A DNA stretch of 64,000 bases from Pseudomonas sp. P7548 (lineage in GTDB: Bacteria > Pseudomonadota > Gammaproteobacteria > Pseudomonadales > Pseudomonadaceae): the NCBI RefSeq assembly GCF_013386585.1, contig NZ_JACARO010000039.1, positions 1 to 64,000 on the forward strand, given 5' to 3'. Below the pieces are notes generated by a model, which was not told the origin of the DNA, searched no databases, and was given only the letters and a program-made list of their open reading frames with translations. The position numbers and the translations under genes were made by a program. This document shows positions 51,253-59,605 of the stretch, piece after piece. Within the stretch, counting starts at the first letter, position 1. Every line of letters begins with the position of its first letter.

Positions 51253-52639
51253 TATCCGTATCGCTACCGCCGAAGACCAGATTCTTCTGGATAAAGAAGC
51301 CAAGTACTGCTCCTACGGCGACACCGTTCACTACATCGAGCCACCGCGTATTTTCAGCCGTTGCGAAGGCTCCTACGTGTGGGACACCGAAGACCAGGCG
51401 TACCTCGACCTGCAAATGTGGTACTCGGCCGTTAACTTCGGCTACGCCAACCCGCGCCTGAACAACGCGCTGAAACAGCAGATCGACACCCTGCCGCAAA
51501 TCGCCAGCCAGTACCTGCACAAAGGCAAGATCGAGCTGTCGGAAATGATCGCAGTCGACGCCAAGAAGAAGTTCGGCCTCGACGGTCGCGTGCACTTCAA
51601 CGTCGGCGGTTCGCAGTCTATCGAAGACTCCCTGAAGGTCGTGCGTAACGCCACCAACGGCAAGAGCCTGATGTTCGCCTTCGAAGGCGGCTACCACGGC
51701 CGTACCCTCGGCGCCTCGTCGATCACCTCCAGCTACCGCTACCGTCGTCGCTACGGCCACTTCGGCGAGCGTGCGCAGTTCATCCCGTTCCCGTACCACT
51801 TCCGCGGCCCTAAAGGCATGACCAAGGAAGAATACGGCAGCCACTGCGTGCAACAATTCGCCCGTCTGTTCGAGACGGAATACAACGGCGTGTGGGACCC
51901 GAAAGTCGGTTCCAGCGAATACGCAGCGTTCTACGTCGAGCCGATCCAGGGCACCGGCGGCTACGTGATTCCGCCGATGAACTTCTACCGCGAACTCAAG
52001 CAAGTGCTGGATCAGCACGGCATCCTGATGGTGTCCGACGAAATCCAGATGGGCTTCTACCGTACCGGCAAACTGTGGTCGATCGAACACTTCGACGTAC
52101 AACCGGATGTGATCGTCTTCGGTAAAGCACTGACCAACGGCCTGAACCCACTGGGCGGCATCTGGGCCCGTGAAGAGCTGATCAACCCGAAGATCTTCCC
52201 ACCAGGTTCCACCCACTCCACCTTCGCCTCCAACCCACTGGGGACGGCGGTAGGCCTGGAAATGTTCAAGATGACCAACGAAGTCGACTACGGCGCGATG
52301 GTCATGGCCAAGGGCAAATACTTCCTGGAAGGCCTGCAAGACCTGCAGAAACGTTTCCCGATCATCGGCGACGTCGACGGCCTGGGCCTGGCCCTGCGCT
52401 GCGAAATCTGCGGCCCGGATGGCTTCACGCCAGACAAGGCGACCCTGGACTACATGGTTGAAGAAGGCATGAAGGGCGACATGGTGGTTGATGGCCAGAA
52501 ACTCGGCCTGATCCTCGACGTCGGCGGTTACTACAAAAACGTGATCACCCTGGCACCGTCCCTGGAAATCAGCTACCCGGAAATCGACCTGGGCCTGAAG
52601 CTCCTGGAGCAACTGCTGGTGCGAGCAACCAAACGGTGA
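51245..52639 (+). CDS. Class-III PLP aminotransferase
   Basis: A 464-residue pyridoxal-phosphate aminotransferase of the ornithine/GABA class. The cofactor lysine is Lys294 in VIVFGKALTNGLNPLGG; further markers are GGYHGRTLGASSIT, VEPIQGTGGYVIPP and VSDEIQMGFYRTGKLW. It would move an amino group to or from a terminal amine or aldehyde of an unknown substrate. Start at 51245 overlaps the phosphatase by 8 bases, and its stop overlaps the hydrolase start (GTGA), so translation is coupled through the cluster. The sequence is more codon-optimised than neighbours (abundant CGT/GGT/CTG), suggesting strong expression. Confidence 0.9.
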   Translation: MSDIRIATAEDQILLDKEAKYCSYGDTVHYIEPPRIFSRCEGSYVWDTEDQAYLDLQMWYSAVNFGYANPRLNNALKQQIDTLPQIASQYLHKGKIELSEMIAVDAKKKFGLDGRVHFNVGGSQSIEDSLKVVRNATNGKSLMFAFEGGYHGRTLGASSITSSYRYRRRYGHFGERAQFIPFPYHFRGPKGMTKEEYGSHCVQQFARLFETEYNGVWDPKVGSSEYAAFYVEPIQGTGGYVIPPMNFYRELKQVLDQHGILMVSDEIQMGFYRTGKLWSIEHFDVQPDVIVFGKALTNGLNPLGGIWAREELINPKIFPPGSTHSTFASNPLGTAVGLEMFKMTNEVDYGAMVMAKGKYFLEGLQDLQKRFPIIGDVDGLGLALRCEICGPDGFTPDKATLDYMVEEGMKGDMVVDGQKLGLILDVGGYYKNVITLAPSLEISYPEIDLGLKLLEQLLVRATKR

Positions 52640-53502
52640 ACAGCCTCGAGATCGACCTCGGTGAAGGTGATGCCGGCTTCGTTCTCGGTGAAGGTCCGGT
52701 CGGGATCCTGTTGATCCACGGCCTGACCGGCACCCCGACGGAATTGCGCCAGGTCGCCAAAGGCCTGGCCAAGGCGGGTAACTGCACGGTGTACGTGCCG
52801 ACGCTGGCCGGGCATTGCGGGGGCAACAGCGACCTGCAGGCCACCGGCTGGCTGGACTGGTACGAAGGCGTGCGCAAGACCTTCGCACAGGTCAAGCAAC
52901 GCCACGCGCAGGTGTTCGTCGGTGGCTTGTCCATGGGCGCGGTAATGTCGATGTACGTGGCCGCCGAACACCCCGGGCAGGTTGCCGGGTTGCTGATGTA
53001 TTCCACCACCTTGAAGTACGACGGCTGGAGCATTCACAAGCTGGCGTTCCTGACGCCGTTGCTGATGAAGATTCCGTTCGGCGTGCACATCTGCCGCTTC
53101 GAAGAGAAGCCGCCGTACGGCATTAAGAACGAGCGTCTGCGGGCGATCGTCGAACGGCAGATGAAGGAAGGGCACAGCAGCGAGGCGGGCTTGTTGACCA
53201 TGGAAGGCATCACGGTGCGCGAGTTGCACCGCATGAACGCCGTGGTCAAGAAGCGCATGCCCGAGGTCAAGGTACCGGCGCTGGTGCTGCATTCCATCGA
53301 GGATGACATCACCAGCCGCTGGAACGCCGATTACGTGGAACGCCACCTCGGCGGCCCCGTGACCAAGATCCTGCTGGACAACTGTTACCACATGATCACC
53401 GTCGACCTGCAGTACCGTCGTGTGATCGAGTTGAGTGCCGAGTTTGTCGAGCAGCACACCCATGCCATCGAGGCGCCCGAAGATTATCGACAGCGGGCGT
53501 AA
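52636..53502 (+). CDS. Alpha/beta hydrolase, carboxylesterase-like
   Basis: A 288-residue cytoplasmic alpha/beta hydrolase of the Est30/carboxylesterase type: LLIHGLTGTPTELRQVAKGL at the oxyanion side, Ser99 in VGGLSMG, Asp in LHSIEDDITS and His in DNCYHMITVD. The start is a GTG overlapping the aminotransferase stop by 4 bases. Between enzymes of a small-molecule pathway it could act as an esterase, thioesterase or lactonase that releases or trims an intermediate; the exact bond is unknown. Confidence 0.86.
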   Translation: MNSLEIDLGEGDAGFVLGEGPVGILLIHGLTGTPTELRQVAKGLAKAGNCTVYVPTLAGHCGGNSDLQATGWLDWYEGVRKTFAQVKQRHAQVFVGGLSMGAVMSMYVAAEHPGQVAGLLMYSTTLKYDGWSIHKLAFLTPLLMKIPFGVHICRFEEKPPYGIKNERLRAIVERQMKEGHSSEAGLLTMEGITVRELHRMNAVVKKRMPEVKVPALVLHSIEDDITSRWNADYVERHLGGPVTKILLDNCYHMITVDLQYRRVIELSAEFVEQHTHAIEAPEDYRQRA

Positions 53503-53517
53503 GCCTAAGGAACAGAC

Positions 53518-54642
53518 GTGATTACCGCCCAAGCCTTCCCGACCATCCGGGCTATCCAGCGCAGTGCCTGGAATGACTGTTTTCCCGGTGCCCTGGAGGA
53601 CTGGGACTATTACGTGGCCGTGGAAAACGCCGCGATCGATGATTTTCAGTGGCGTTACCTGGCTGTTTACGATGATGGTGTGCTGGTTGCTGTCGCCGCC
53701 GCCTTCATCACTCATTATCGACTCGACACCACGGTGTCGGGTGCCGGCAAGCGCTTGACCGAGCGCCTGGAGCGACTGTGGCCGGGTGTTTTGCAGTTGG
53801 GCTTGTATGCCATCGGTTCGCCGGTGGCCGAGCGTTGCGACGCGGGGGTGGCCAGCCACGTCCCGAGCGAACGCCGCCCGCAGCTGCTCAAGCATTTGCT
53901 GCAGGCTGCACGCCAAGACGCCGACGAGTTCGGCATCGGCTTGGTGGCGGTCAAGGATGCGCCGACCAAAGACCCCGACTGGGCAGACAGCTGCCGCGCC
54001 GCAGGCTTTCAAAGCATGCCGAGCCTGCCCACCGGACTGTTGCCGCTGCCTTACGGGTCGGTGGACGCCTACCTGGGGTCGCTGGGCAAATCCACCCGCA
54101 AGGACCTGCGCCGCAAGTTGCGCGCACCTGGGCCGCGCGTGGAATGGCGGCGCAACATCGACGACGTGTTGCCTGAGGTCATGCGCCTCTACGAAGCGAC
54201 CCTGACGCGCGCCGAATTGCAGTTCGAACGCTTGCCCGCCAGCTACTTCACCGGCGTGCTCGAACGCCTTGATGAGCGCGCGGTCTGTGTACTTTACTGG
54301 GTGGATGACAGCCTGGTGGCGTTCAACCTGGTGCTGGTGGATGAGCACCGCTTGATCGACAAGTTCTTCGGGCACGACGTGGCGTTCACCCGTGAGTACA
54401 ACCTGTACTTCCGCAGCTGGCTGACCAACGTCGACTACTGTATCCAGAACAATATCGCGTTGTACGAGTGCGGGCAGGCCGGGTATGCCAGTAAGCTGCG
54501 CCTGGGTTGCGAGTTCCAGGGCAACAGCATGTTCTTCCGCCACCGCAATCGGTTGGTCAATGGGCTGCTCAAAGTAGTGAAAATGTTTTTCCGACCGGAT
54601 CGTTCCGACCCTGCCATGGCTGCTGCGATAAGCGAAACCTGA
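53518..54642 (+). CDS. FemAB/GNAT-like acyltransferase
   Basis: A 374-residue protein of the BioF2/FemAB-like GNAT group. The C-terminal half shows the recognisable KSTRKDLRRKLRAPGPRVEW, then DDSLVAFNLVLVDEHRLIDK and FFGHDVAFTREYNLYFRSWL, followed by LYECGQAGYASKLRLGCEF and the basic RHRNRLVNGLLKVV. Such enzymes form an amide using an aminoacyl or acyl donor. In this operon it would be the step that joins an acyl or amino-acyl group to the amine made by the aminotransferase. GTG start with AAGGA 7 bases upstream. It overlaps the kinase start by one base. Confidence 0.8.
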   Translation: MITAQAFPTIRAIQRSAWNDCFPGALEDWDYYVAVENAAIDDFQWRYLAVYDDGVLVAVAAAFITHYRLDTTVSGAGKRLTERLERLWPGVLQLGLYAIGSPVAERCDAGVASHVPSERRPQLLKHLLQAARQDADEFGIGLVAVKDAPTKDPDWADSCRAAGFQSMPSLPTGLLPLPYGSVDAYLGSLGKSTRKDLRRKLRAPGPRVEWRRNIDDVLPEVMRLYEATLTRAELQFERLPASYFTGVLERLDERAVCVLYWVDDSLVAFNLVLVDEHRLIDKFFGHDVAFTREYNLYFRSWLTNVDYCIQNNIALYECGQAGYASKLRLGCEFQGNSMFFRHRNRLVNGLLKVVKMFFRPDRSDPAMAAAISET

Positions 54643-56420
54643 TGATCACCAAGACCCGCCAGAAAGCCCGCCCCTTTGCCATCTCGCGCTGGAGCGTCCA
54701 GCGCAAGCTGGTGCTGGCGTTCTGGCTGGTCAGCGTTATTCCCACCATGATCGCGGCCGAGCTGGCCGCCACCACGTTGTCGCAGATTTTCGACAGCAAC
54801 GTGCGGATCTGGCTGCAAGAATCGACCAAGATCGTCAAGGACGAGATTGGCGACATCCTTCACGACAACGCGCGCATGGCCAAGCTGTTCTTGCGCTACA
54901 CCAGCCCGCCCTCGTCCAAACAGGCTGCTCGGCATGATCGGCTCACCGCCGACATTGCCGATGCCACGGACATCGACGTGGTGGCGCTGATTCGCGTCAG
55001 CGATCACAAGGTGGTGTTCAGCACGGCCGCCGATGACATCGTCAAGCAGATCAACCTGACCAGCAACGCGGTGTTGCAGACGGTGCAAGTGGCCGGCGTC
55101 AGTACGGGGTTGGTGGTCTCGACCTTCGAGACCAATCGCGATGGCGAGGATTACCTGCTGCTGGTCGCCACCTACCTGGACAGCAGCTTCCTCACCAGCG
55201 TGGCCGATGTGCATTCCCTGGACCTGCGTCTCTACCTGGCCAACCCCTCGGGCTTCTCCGAGATTTTCTCGACCCAGCGTTTCGAAGATCATCCCTCGCG
55301 CATCCCCAAGGGGGTTGAAGCGGCGTTGCGCAGCACCAAGCAACCCAGTGAGCAATTCACCAGCAAGTACAGCGGGTTGTACTGGCCGATCTTCAACGAT
55401 GCCGGTGAGCTGCAAGGTGTGATTTTCAGTGGTTTGCTGCGCCATACCAGCCTGGTGGGGCTGGTGAACCAGAGCAATCTGTTCGTGCTGATTTTCCTGC
55501 TCAGTTCGGCACTGTCCCTGGCGGCGGGGGTGCTGGTGTCGCGGCGCCTGACCAAGCCGTTGCGGGATTTGTCCCAGGGCGTGAATGCGGTGATCTCGGG
55601 CAACTATGAACACCGCGTGCTGGTGAGCGGCGGCGATGAGCTGGCGCAGTTGAGCAGCACGTTCAACCACATGACCGAGCGCCTGGGCGAGTTGCATCAC
55701 CTGGAAGCCCAACTGCGCCGGCGTGACCGCCTGCATGCCTTGGGCGAAGTCGCCATGGGCCTGGCCCATGAGATCCGCAACCCGTTGGGCATCATCAAGA
55801 CCGCCACGCAACTGCTGCACCGGCGCGCCGATCTGGCGGAAACCGACAAGCGCCATTTGGAATACGTGATCAGCGAGGTCAGCCGTATCAACGACCTGAT
55901 CACCGAGTTCCTCGATTTCGCCAAGCCCAACCCACCGTTGCGCACGCTGCAGGCGGCACGCCCGGTGGTGGAAGAGATCCTCGGCTTCTGCGGCCCGGAG
56001 CTGTCTACCCATAACATCGATGCACAGATCGATGACCAGGCGCCCGGCGCGACGATCTACGCCGATGCCAAGCAGCTCAAGCAGGCCTGCCTGAACCTGA
56101 TCCTCAACGCCATCGACGCCATGCCTGAAGGCGGGCGCCTGACGCTGGGCATCCGCAGCGACGACGACAACACGATCATCAGCATTGCCGACACCGGCCA
56201 AGGGATCCCGGCGGACATGATCGAGCGCATCTTCACACCGTTTGTCACTACCAAGGCCTCGGGCACTGGCCTGGGCCTGGCCAAAGTCTATTCGATCATG
56301 GAAAGTCACGACGGCAGCATCGAATGTGCCAGTGAGAAAGATGCCGGCGCCACGTTCAGCCTGTACATTCCGGCTAACGGCGAAGACGACGGGGATGATG
56401 AGGAAGGTCATGACGCATAA
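54642..56420 (+). CDS. Sensor histidine kinase of an NtrB/DctB-like two-component system
   Basis: A 592-residue membrane histidine kinase. Helix 1 (KLVLAFWLVSVIPTMIAAEL), a periplasmic sensor region of about 250 residues, helix 2 (LFVLIFLLSSALSLAAGVLV), HAMP, then the HisKA domain with phospho-accepting His376 (LAHEIRNPLGIIKTA) and the ATPase domain with NLILNAIDAMPEGG, DTGQGIPADMIERIF and TGLGLAKVYSI. The signal it senses is unknown; a periplasmic metabolite, perhaps the pathway product or precursor, is plausible. It overlaps the acyltransferase by one base and the regulator by 11 bases, so the kinase is an integral part of this operon. Confidence 0.9.
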   Translation: MITKTRQKARPFAISRWSVQRKLVLAFWLVSVIPTMIAAELAATTLSQIFDSNVRIWLQESTKIVKDEIGDILHDNARMAKLFLRYTSPPSSKQAARHDRLTADIADATDIDVVALIRVSDHKVVFSTAADDIVKQINLTSNAVLQTVQVAGVSTGLVVSTFETNRDGEDYLLLVATYLDSSFLTSVADVHSLDLRLYLANPSGFSEIFSTQRFEDHPSRIPKGVEAALRSTKQPSEQFTSKYSGLYWPIFNDAGELQGVIFSGLLRHTSLVGLVNQSNLFVLIFLLSSALSLAAGVLVSRRLTKPLRDLSQGVNAVISGNYEHRVLVSGGDELAQLSSTFNHMTERLGELHHLEAQLRRRDRLHALGEVAMGLAHEIRNPLGIIKTATQLLHRRADLAETDKRHLEYVISEVSRINDLITEFLDFAKPNPPLRTLQAARPVVEEILGFCGPELSTHNIDAQIDDQAPGATIYADAKQLKQACLNLILNAIDAMPEGGRLTLGIRSDDDNTIISIADTGQGIPADMIERIFTPFVTTKASGTGLGLAKVYSIMESHDGSIECASEKDAGATFSLYIPANGEDDGDDEEGHDA

Positions 56421-57807
56421 CGTATTGGTGGTCGACGACGAACCCAAGCTGTGTGACTTGTTGTCGTCGGCCCTGAGCCAGAGCGGCATCCAGGTGTTTA
56501 CCGCAGGCAACGGCCTGCATGCGCTCAAGGTGCTGGAACAGGAAGACATCGACCTGGTGATCAGTGACTGGCGCATGCCGGGCATGGACGGGCCGGCGCT
56601 GCTGGCCGAGATCAAGGTGCGCTACCCGCACTTGCCGGTGATTGTGATGACGGCCTACAGCACGGTGAAAAACGCCGTGCAGTCGATGCGTAACGGTGCG
56701 TATGACTACATCGCCAAGCCGTTCGACATCGATGAACTGGACATCACCGTGGCCAAGGCCTTGCAGTTTCGCGACATCATGCGCGACAACGCCCGCCTGC
56801 GCGCCGAGCTGGATGAACATGCCCAGTTCGACAGCCTGGTGGGTGACAGCCCCGCGTTTCGCAAAGTGTTGCAGGCGGTGGATTCGGTACGCGACAGCAA
56901 CGCCACCATCCTGCTGACCGGCGAAAGCGGAACCGGCAAGGAAATGGTCGCGCGCGCCATCCACAAGCACGGCAGTCGCGCCGACAAACCCTTTGTCGCG
57001 GTCAACTGCGCCGCGATCCCGGAAGGCCTGCTGGAAAGCGAAATGTTCGGCCACCGCAAAGGCGCGTTCACCGGCGCCGTGGCGGACCGGGTAGGGCGCT
57101 TCATGCAGGCTGACAAAGGCACACTGTTTCTCGACGAAGTGGGCGACATGCCCCTGGCGTTGCAGGCCAAGATCCTGCGCGCGCTGCAAGAGCGGGTGAT
57201 CGAACCGGTGGGCGACCCGCGTGAGCGCAAGGTCGATGTGCGCGTGATCGCCGCCACCAACAAGAATTTGCTGGACGCGGTCGCCAATAAAGAGTTTCGC
57301 GAAGACCTGTATTACCGCCTCAACGTGTTCCCGATCCCGCTGCCTGCCCTGCGTGAGCGCGTGGAAGACATCGCGCCCCTGGCCCGCCACTTCGCCCAGA
57401 CCCTGAGCGCCACGGCCGGCAAGCGCATCACCGGTTTCAGTGCCGAGGCGTTGCAAGCGATGGCGGCCTACAGCTGGCCGGGCAATATCCGTGAGCTGCA
57501 GAACTGTGTGGAACGGGCGACCATTGTGGCGGCATCGCCGGTGATCGAGGACATTGACCTGCCGGGTTATCTGTTCGCTTCCAAACCGAGCGAAGGCGGG
57601 GTGGCAACGATCCTCAGTGACGGCCCGGGGATTCCCCAGGACCTCGACGCGGCGCTGGCTGAGGTGGAAAAGGCTTACATCCTGGCAGCCTTGCAGGAGA
57701 GCAATGGGGTGCAGGCGGCGGCAGCGGCGAAAATCGGGATATCGGAGCGAAGCTTCTGGTATCGCCTGAAGAAGCTGGGCATCCAGGTCGACAAAATAGT
57801 CCGCTGA
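56410..57807 (+). CDS. NtrC-type sigma-54-dependent response regulator
   Basis: A 465-residue activator: receiver with Asp53 (DLVISDWRMPGMDG), AAA+ domain with Walker A (GESGTGKE), the sigma-54 contact motif GAFTGA (HRKGAFTGAVADRVG), Walker B (GTLFLDEVGDM) and an arginine finger region (REDLYYRLNVFPIPLP), and a C-terminal Fis-type helix-turn-helix (AAAAAKIGISERSFWYRLKK). AGGAAGG precedes the ATG. It must act on a sigma-54 promoter; the nearest candidate is that of its own operon at 50471, with the dyads at 50381-50410 as enhancer. From memory, a kinase/activator pair in P. fluorescens SBW25 (PFLU1131/PFLU1132) can be rewired to flagellar genes; whether this is its orthologue is unverified. 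Confidence 0.92.
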   Translation: MTHNVLVVDDEPKLCDLLSSALSQSGIQVFTAGNGLHALKVLEQEDIDLVISDWRMPGMDGPALLAEIKVRYPHLPVIVMTAYSTVKNAVQSMRNGAYDYIAKPFDIDELDITVAKALQFRDIMRDNARLRAELDEHAQFDSLVGDSPAFRKVLQAVDSVRDSNATILLTGESGTGKEMVARAIHKHGSRADKPFVAVNCAAIPEGLLESEMFGHRKGAFTGAVADRVGRFMQADKGTLFLDEVGDMPLALQAKILRALQERVIEPVGDPRERKVDVRVIAATNKNLLDAVANKEFREDLYYRLNVFPIPLPALRERVEDIAPLARHFAQTLSATAGKRITGFSAEALQAMAAYSWPGNIRELQNCVERATIVAASPVIEDIDLPGYLFASKPSEGGVATILSDGPGIPQDLDAALAEVEKAYILAALQESNGVQAAAAAKIGISERSFWYRLKKLGIQVDKIVR

Positions 57808-57823
57808 CACCCTGAGGTCCAAA

Positions 57824-57912
57824 TGTGGGAGCGGGCTTGCTCGCGAAAGCGGTGTGTCAGTCAAATAGGGTCCAACTGAACCTCCGCATTCGCGAGCAAG
57901 CCCGCTCCCACA
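57824..57912. repeat. REP doublet (TGTGGGAGCGGGC class), 89 bp
   Basis: TGTGGGAGCGGGCTTGCTCG and its exact reverse complement at the ends. It separates the six-gene operon from the convergent GlpM-like gene. Confidence 0.9.
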
Positions 57913-57929
57913 GTTTTGATTACATTGGG

Positions 57930-58268
57930 TCAGGCGTGGACGCGTACCCACACGCTGACCAGCACGGTCGCGGCCATCAACCATGCTACTGCTGCGACGG
58001 CCAAAGACGCCTCCAGCCGCATCCGGTCGACCATCACATACAGCGTCGCCAAATACACAAAGTACGGAATGATCGACCACATCCCGAACAGGATCGTGGT
58101 CTTCAGGTCGTCCACCGAACGGCCCTTGCCGACGATGTAATGGGCGATCAGCGCGAAGGTCGGGAACAGCGGCACCAGGCCTGCGATGTAGTAGTTCTTG
58201 GTCTTGGCCAGCGCGGCCAGGATCAGCACGACCGCTGCGCCCAGGGCAGCCTTGAGTAACAGATCCAT
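57930..58268 (-). CDS. GlpM-like small membrane protein
   Basis: A 112-residue protein with four predicted membrane helices. KTKNYYIAGLVPLFPTFALI, then AHYIVGKGRSVDDLKTTILF and GMWSIIPYFVYLATLY are characteristic of the GlpM family, first named near the glycerol genes of P. aeruginosa, whose function is still unclear. Its ATG shares a base with the aauR stop codon (TGATG), so it is translated from the same transcript. A physical link to acidic amino acid uptake has not been described as far as I know. Confidence 0.8.
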   Translation of the reverse strand: MDLLLKAALGAAVVLILAALAKTKNYYIAGLVPLFPTFALIAHYIVGKGRSVDDLKTTILFGMWSIIPYFVYLATLYVMVDRMRLEASLAVAAVAWLMAATVLVSVWVRVHA

Positions 58269-59605
58269 CAGTGGCTCAACCCGTATTTCTTGACCTTGTC
58301 GAACAGCGTGGTCTTGGCCATCCCGAGTTCCAGGCTGGCCTGGGTCAGGTTGCCGCCGCTGCGTTGCAGTGCATCGTTGAGCAGGTTGCGTTCGAACGCC
58401 TCCACCGCTTCGGTAAACGCCAAGCCGTGGTTGCCACTGCCGGTGCCGCTTTTCTTGAAGGCGGGCAGGCCCAGGGCGAAGCGTTCGGCGACGTTGCGCA
58501 GCTCACGTACGTTGCCCGGCCAGTCGTGGCTCATCAGGCTCGACAGGGTCTGGTTGTCCAGTTCCGGCGCGGTGCGGTCGAAGCGCAGGGACGACTGCTG
58601 CAGAAAGTGCTCGAACAGTTGCAGGATGTCTTCGCGGCGCTCGCGCAGGGGCGGCAGTTCCAGGGTGACCACGTTGAGGCGGTAGTACAGGTCGCTGCGG
58701 AACTGGTTGGCGCGGCTCAGCTCATCGAGGTCGGACTTGGTGGCGGCGATCACCCGGCAATCCACCGCAACGCTCTGGTTCGACCCCAGGCGTTCGAGGG
58801 TGCGCTCCTGCAAGACCCGCAGCAGTTTGATCTGCAGGTTGATCGGCATGCTTTCCACTTCATCGAGGAACAGCGTGCCCTCGTGGGCGTGCTCGATCTT
58901 GCCGATGCGACGCTTGCCGGCGCCGGTGAAGGCGTTGGCCTCGTGGCCGAAGATCTCGCTTTCAAACAGGTTTTCCGGCAAACCGCCGCAGTTCAGTGCC
59001 ACGAACTGGTGAGTGTGGCGTCGGCTGAAATCATGCAGGCACCGCGCAACCAATTCCTTGCCGGTACCGGTCTCACCTTCGATCAGCACGTTGGCCGAGG
59101 TGTCGGCGACGTTGGCGATCAGTTCGCGCAGGTTCTGCATGGCCGGCGAGCGCCCGATGATGCGACCTTCCAGGGAGTCGCGTTCGGCCAGTTGGCGGCG
59201 CAGCGACCAGACTTCCCGGGCCAGGCCACGTTGCTCCAGGGCACGGCGGACCACATCCACCAGACGCTCGGGGGAAAAGGGTTTTTCCATGAAGTCGTAG
59301 GCGCCGTTGCGCATGGCGCCGACGGCCATGGAAATGTCGCCGTGCCCGGTGATCAACACCACCGGCAGGCTTTTATCCAGGGCCTTGAGGCGCGTCAGCA
59401 GTTCCAGGCCGTCGATGCCCGGCAGGCGGATGTCGCTGATGACGATGCCGGCAAAGTTTTCGCCGATGCGCTTGAGCGCTTCCTCGGCGCTGCCCACACC
59501 CACGCTGGGAATATCTTCCAGCGCCAGGGCTTGCTGGCAGCCGAGCAGCACATGGGGGTCGTCTTCGACGATCAGGACGGTGAGGTCTTTAGGATCTGTT
59601 TTCAT
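58268..59605 (-). CDS. aauR: AauR, sigma-54 response regulator for acidic amino acid uptake
   Basis: A 445-residue DctD-type activator: receiver with Asp58 (AGIVISDIRLPGIDGLELLT), AAA+ domain with EGETGTGKELVARCLHDFSR, the loop EANAFTGAGKRRIGKIEHA in which Asn replaces the first Gly of GAFTGA, then TLFLDEVESMP and YRLNVVTLELPPLRERREDI, and a Fis-type helix-turn-helix (GNLTQASLELGMAKTTLFDK). In Pseudomonas AauR activates the aat transporter and enzymes such as glutaminase-asparaginase in response to glutamate and aspartate. It overlaps the aauS stop by 4 bases. The order aauR-aauS-aatPMQ on one strand matches P. putida and P. aeruginosa except that ansB and ggt are absent here. Confidence 0.9.
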   Translation of the reverse strand: MKTDPKDLTVLIVEDDPHVLLGCQQALALEDIPSVGVGSAEEALKRIGENFAGIVISDIRLPGIDGLELLTRLKALDKSLPVVLITGHGDISMAVGAMRNGAYDFMEKPFSPERLVDVVRRALEQRGLAREVWSLRRQLAERDSLEGRIIGRSPAMQNLRELIANVADTSANVLIEGETGTGKELVARCLHDFSRRHTHQFVALNCGGLPENLFESEIFGHEANAFTGAGKRRIGKIEHAHEGTLFLDEVESMPINLQIKLLRVLQERTLERLGSNQSVAVDCRVIAATKSDLDELSRANQFRSDLYYRLNVVTLELPPLRERREDILQLFEHFLQQSSLRFDRTAPELDNQTLSSLMSHDWPGNVRELRNVAERFALGLPAFKKSGTGSGNHGLAFTEAVEAFERNLLNDALQRSGGNLTQASLELGMAKTTLFDKVKKYGLSH

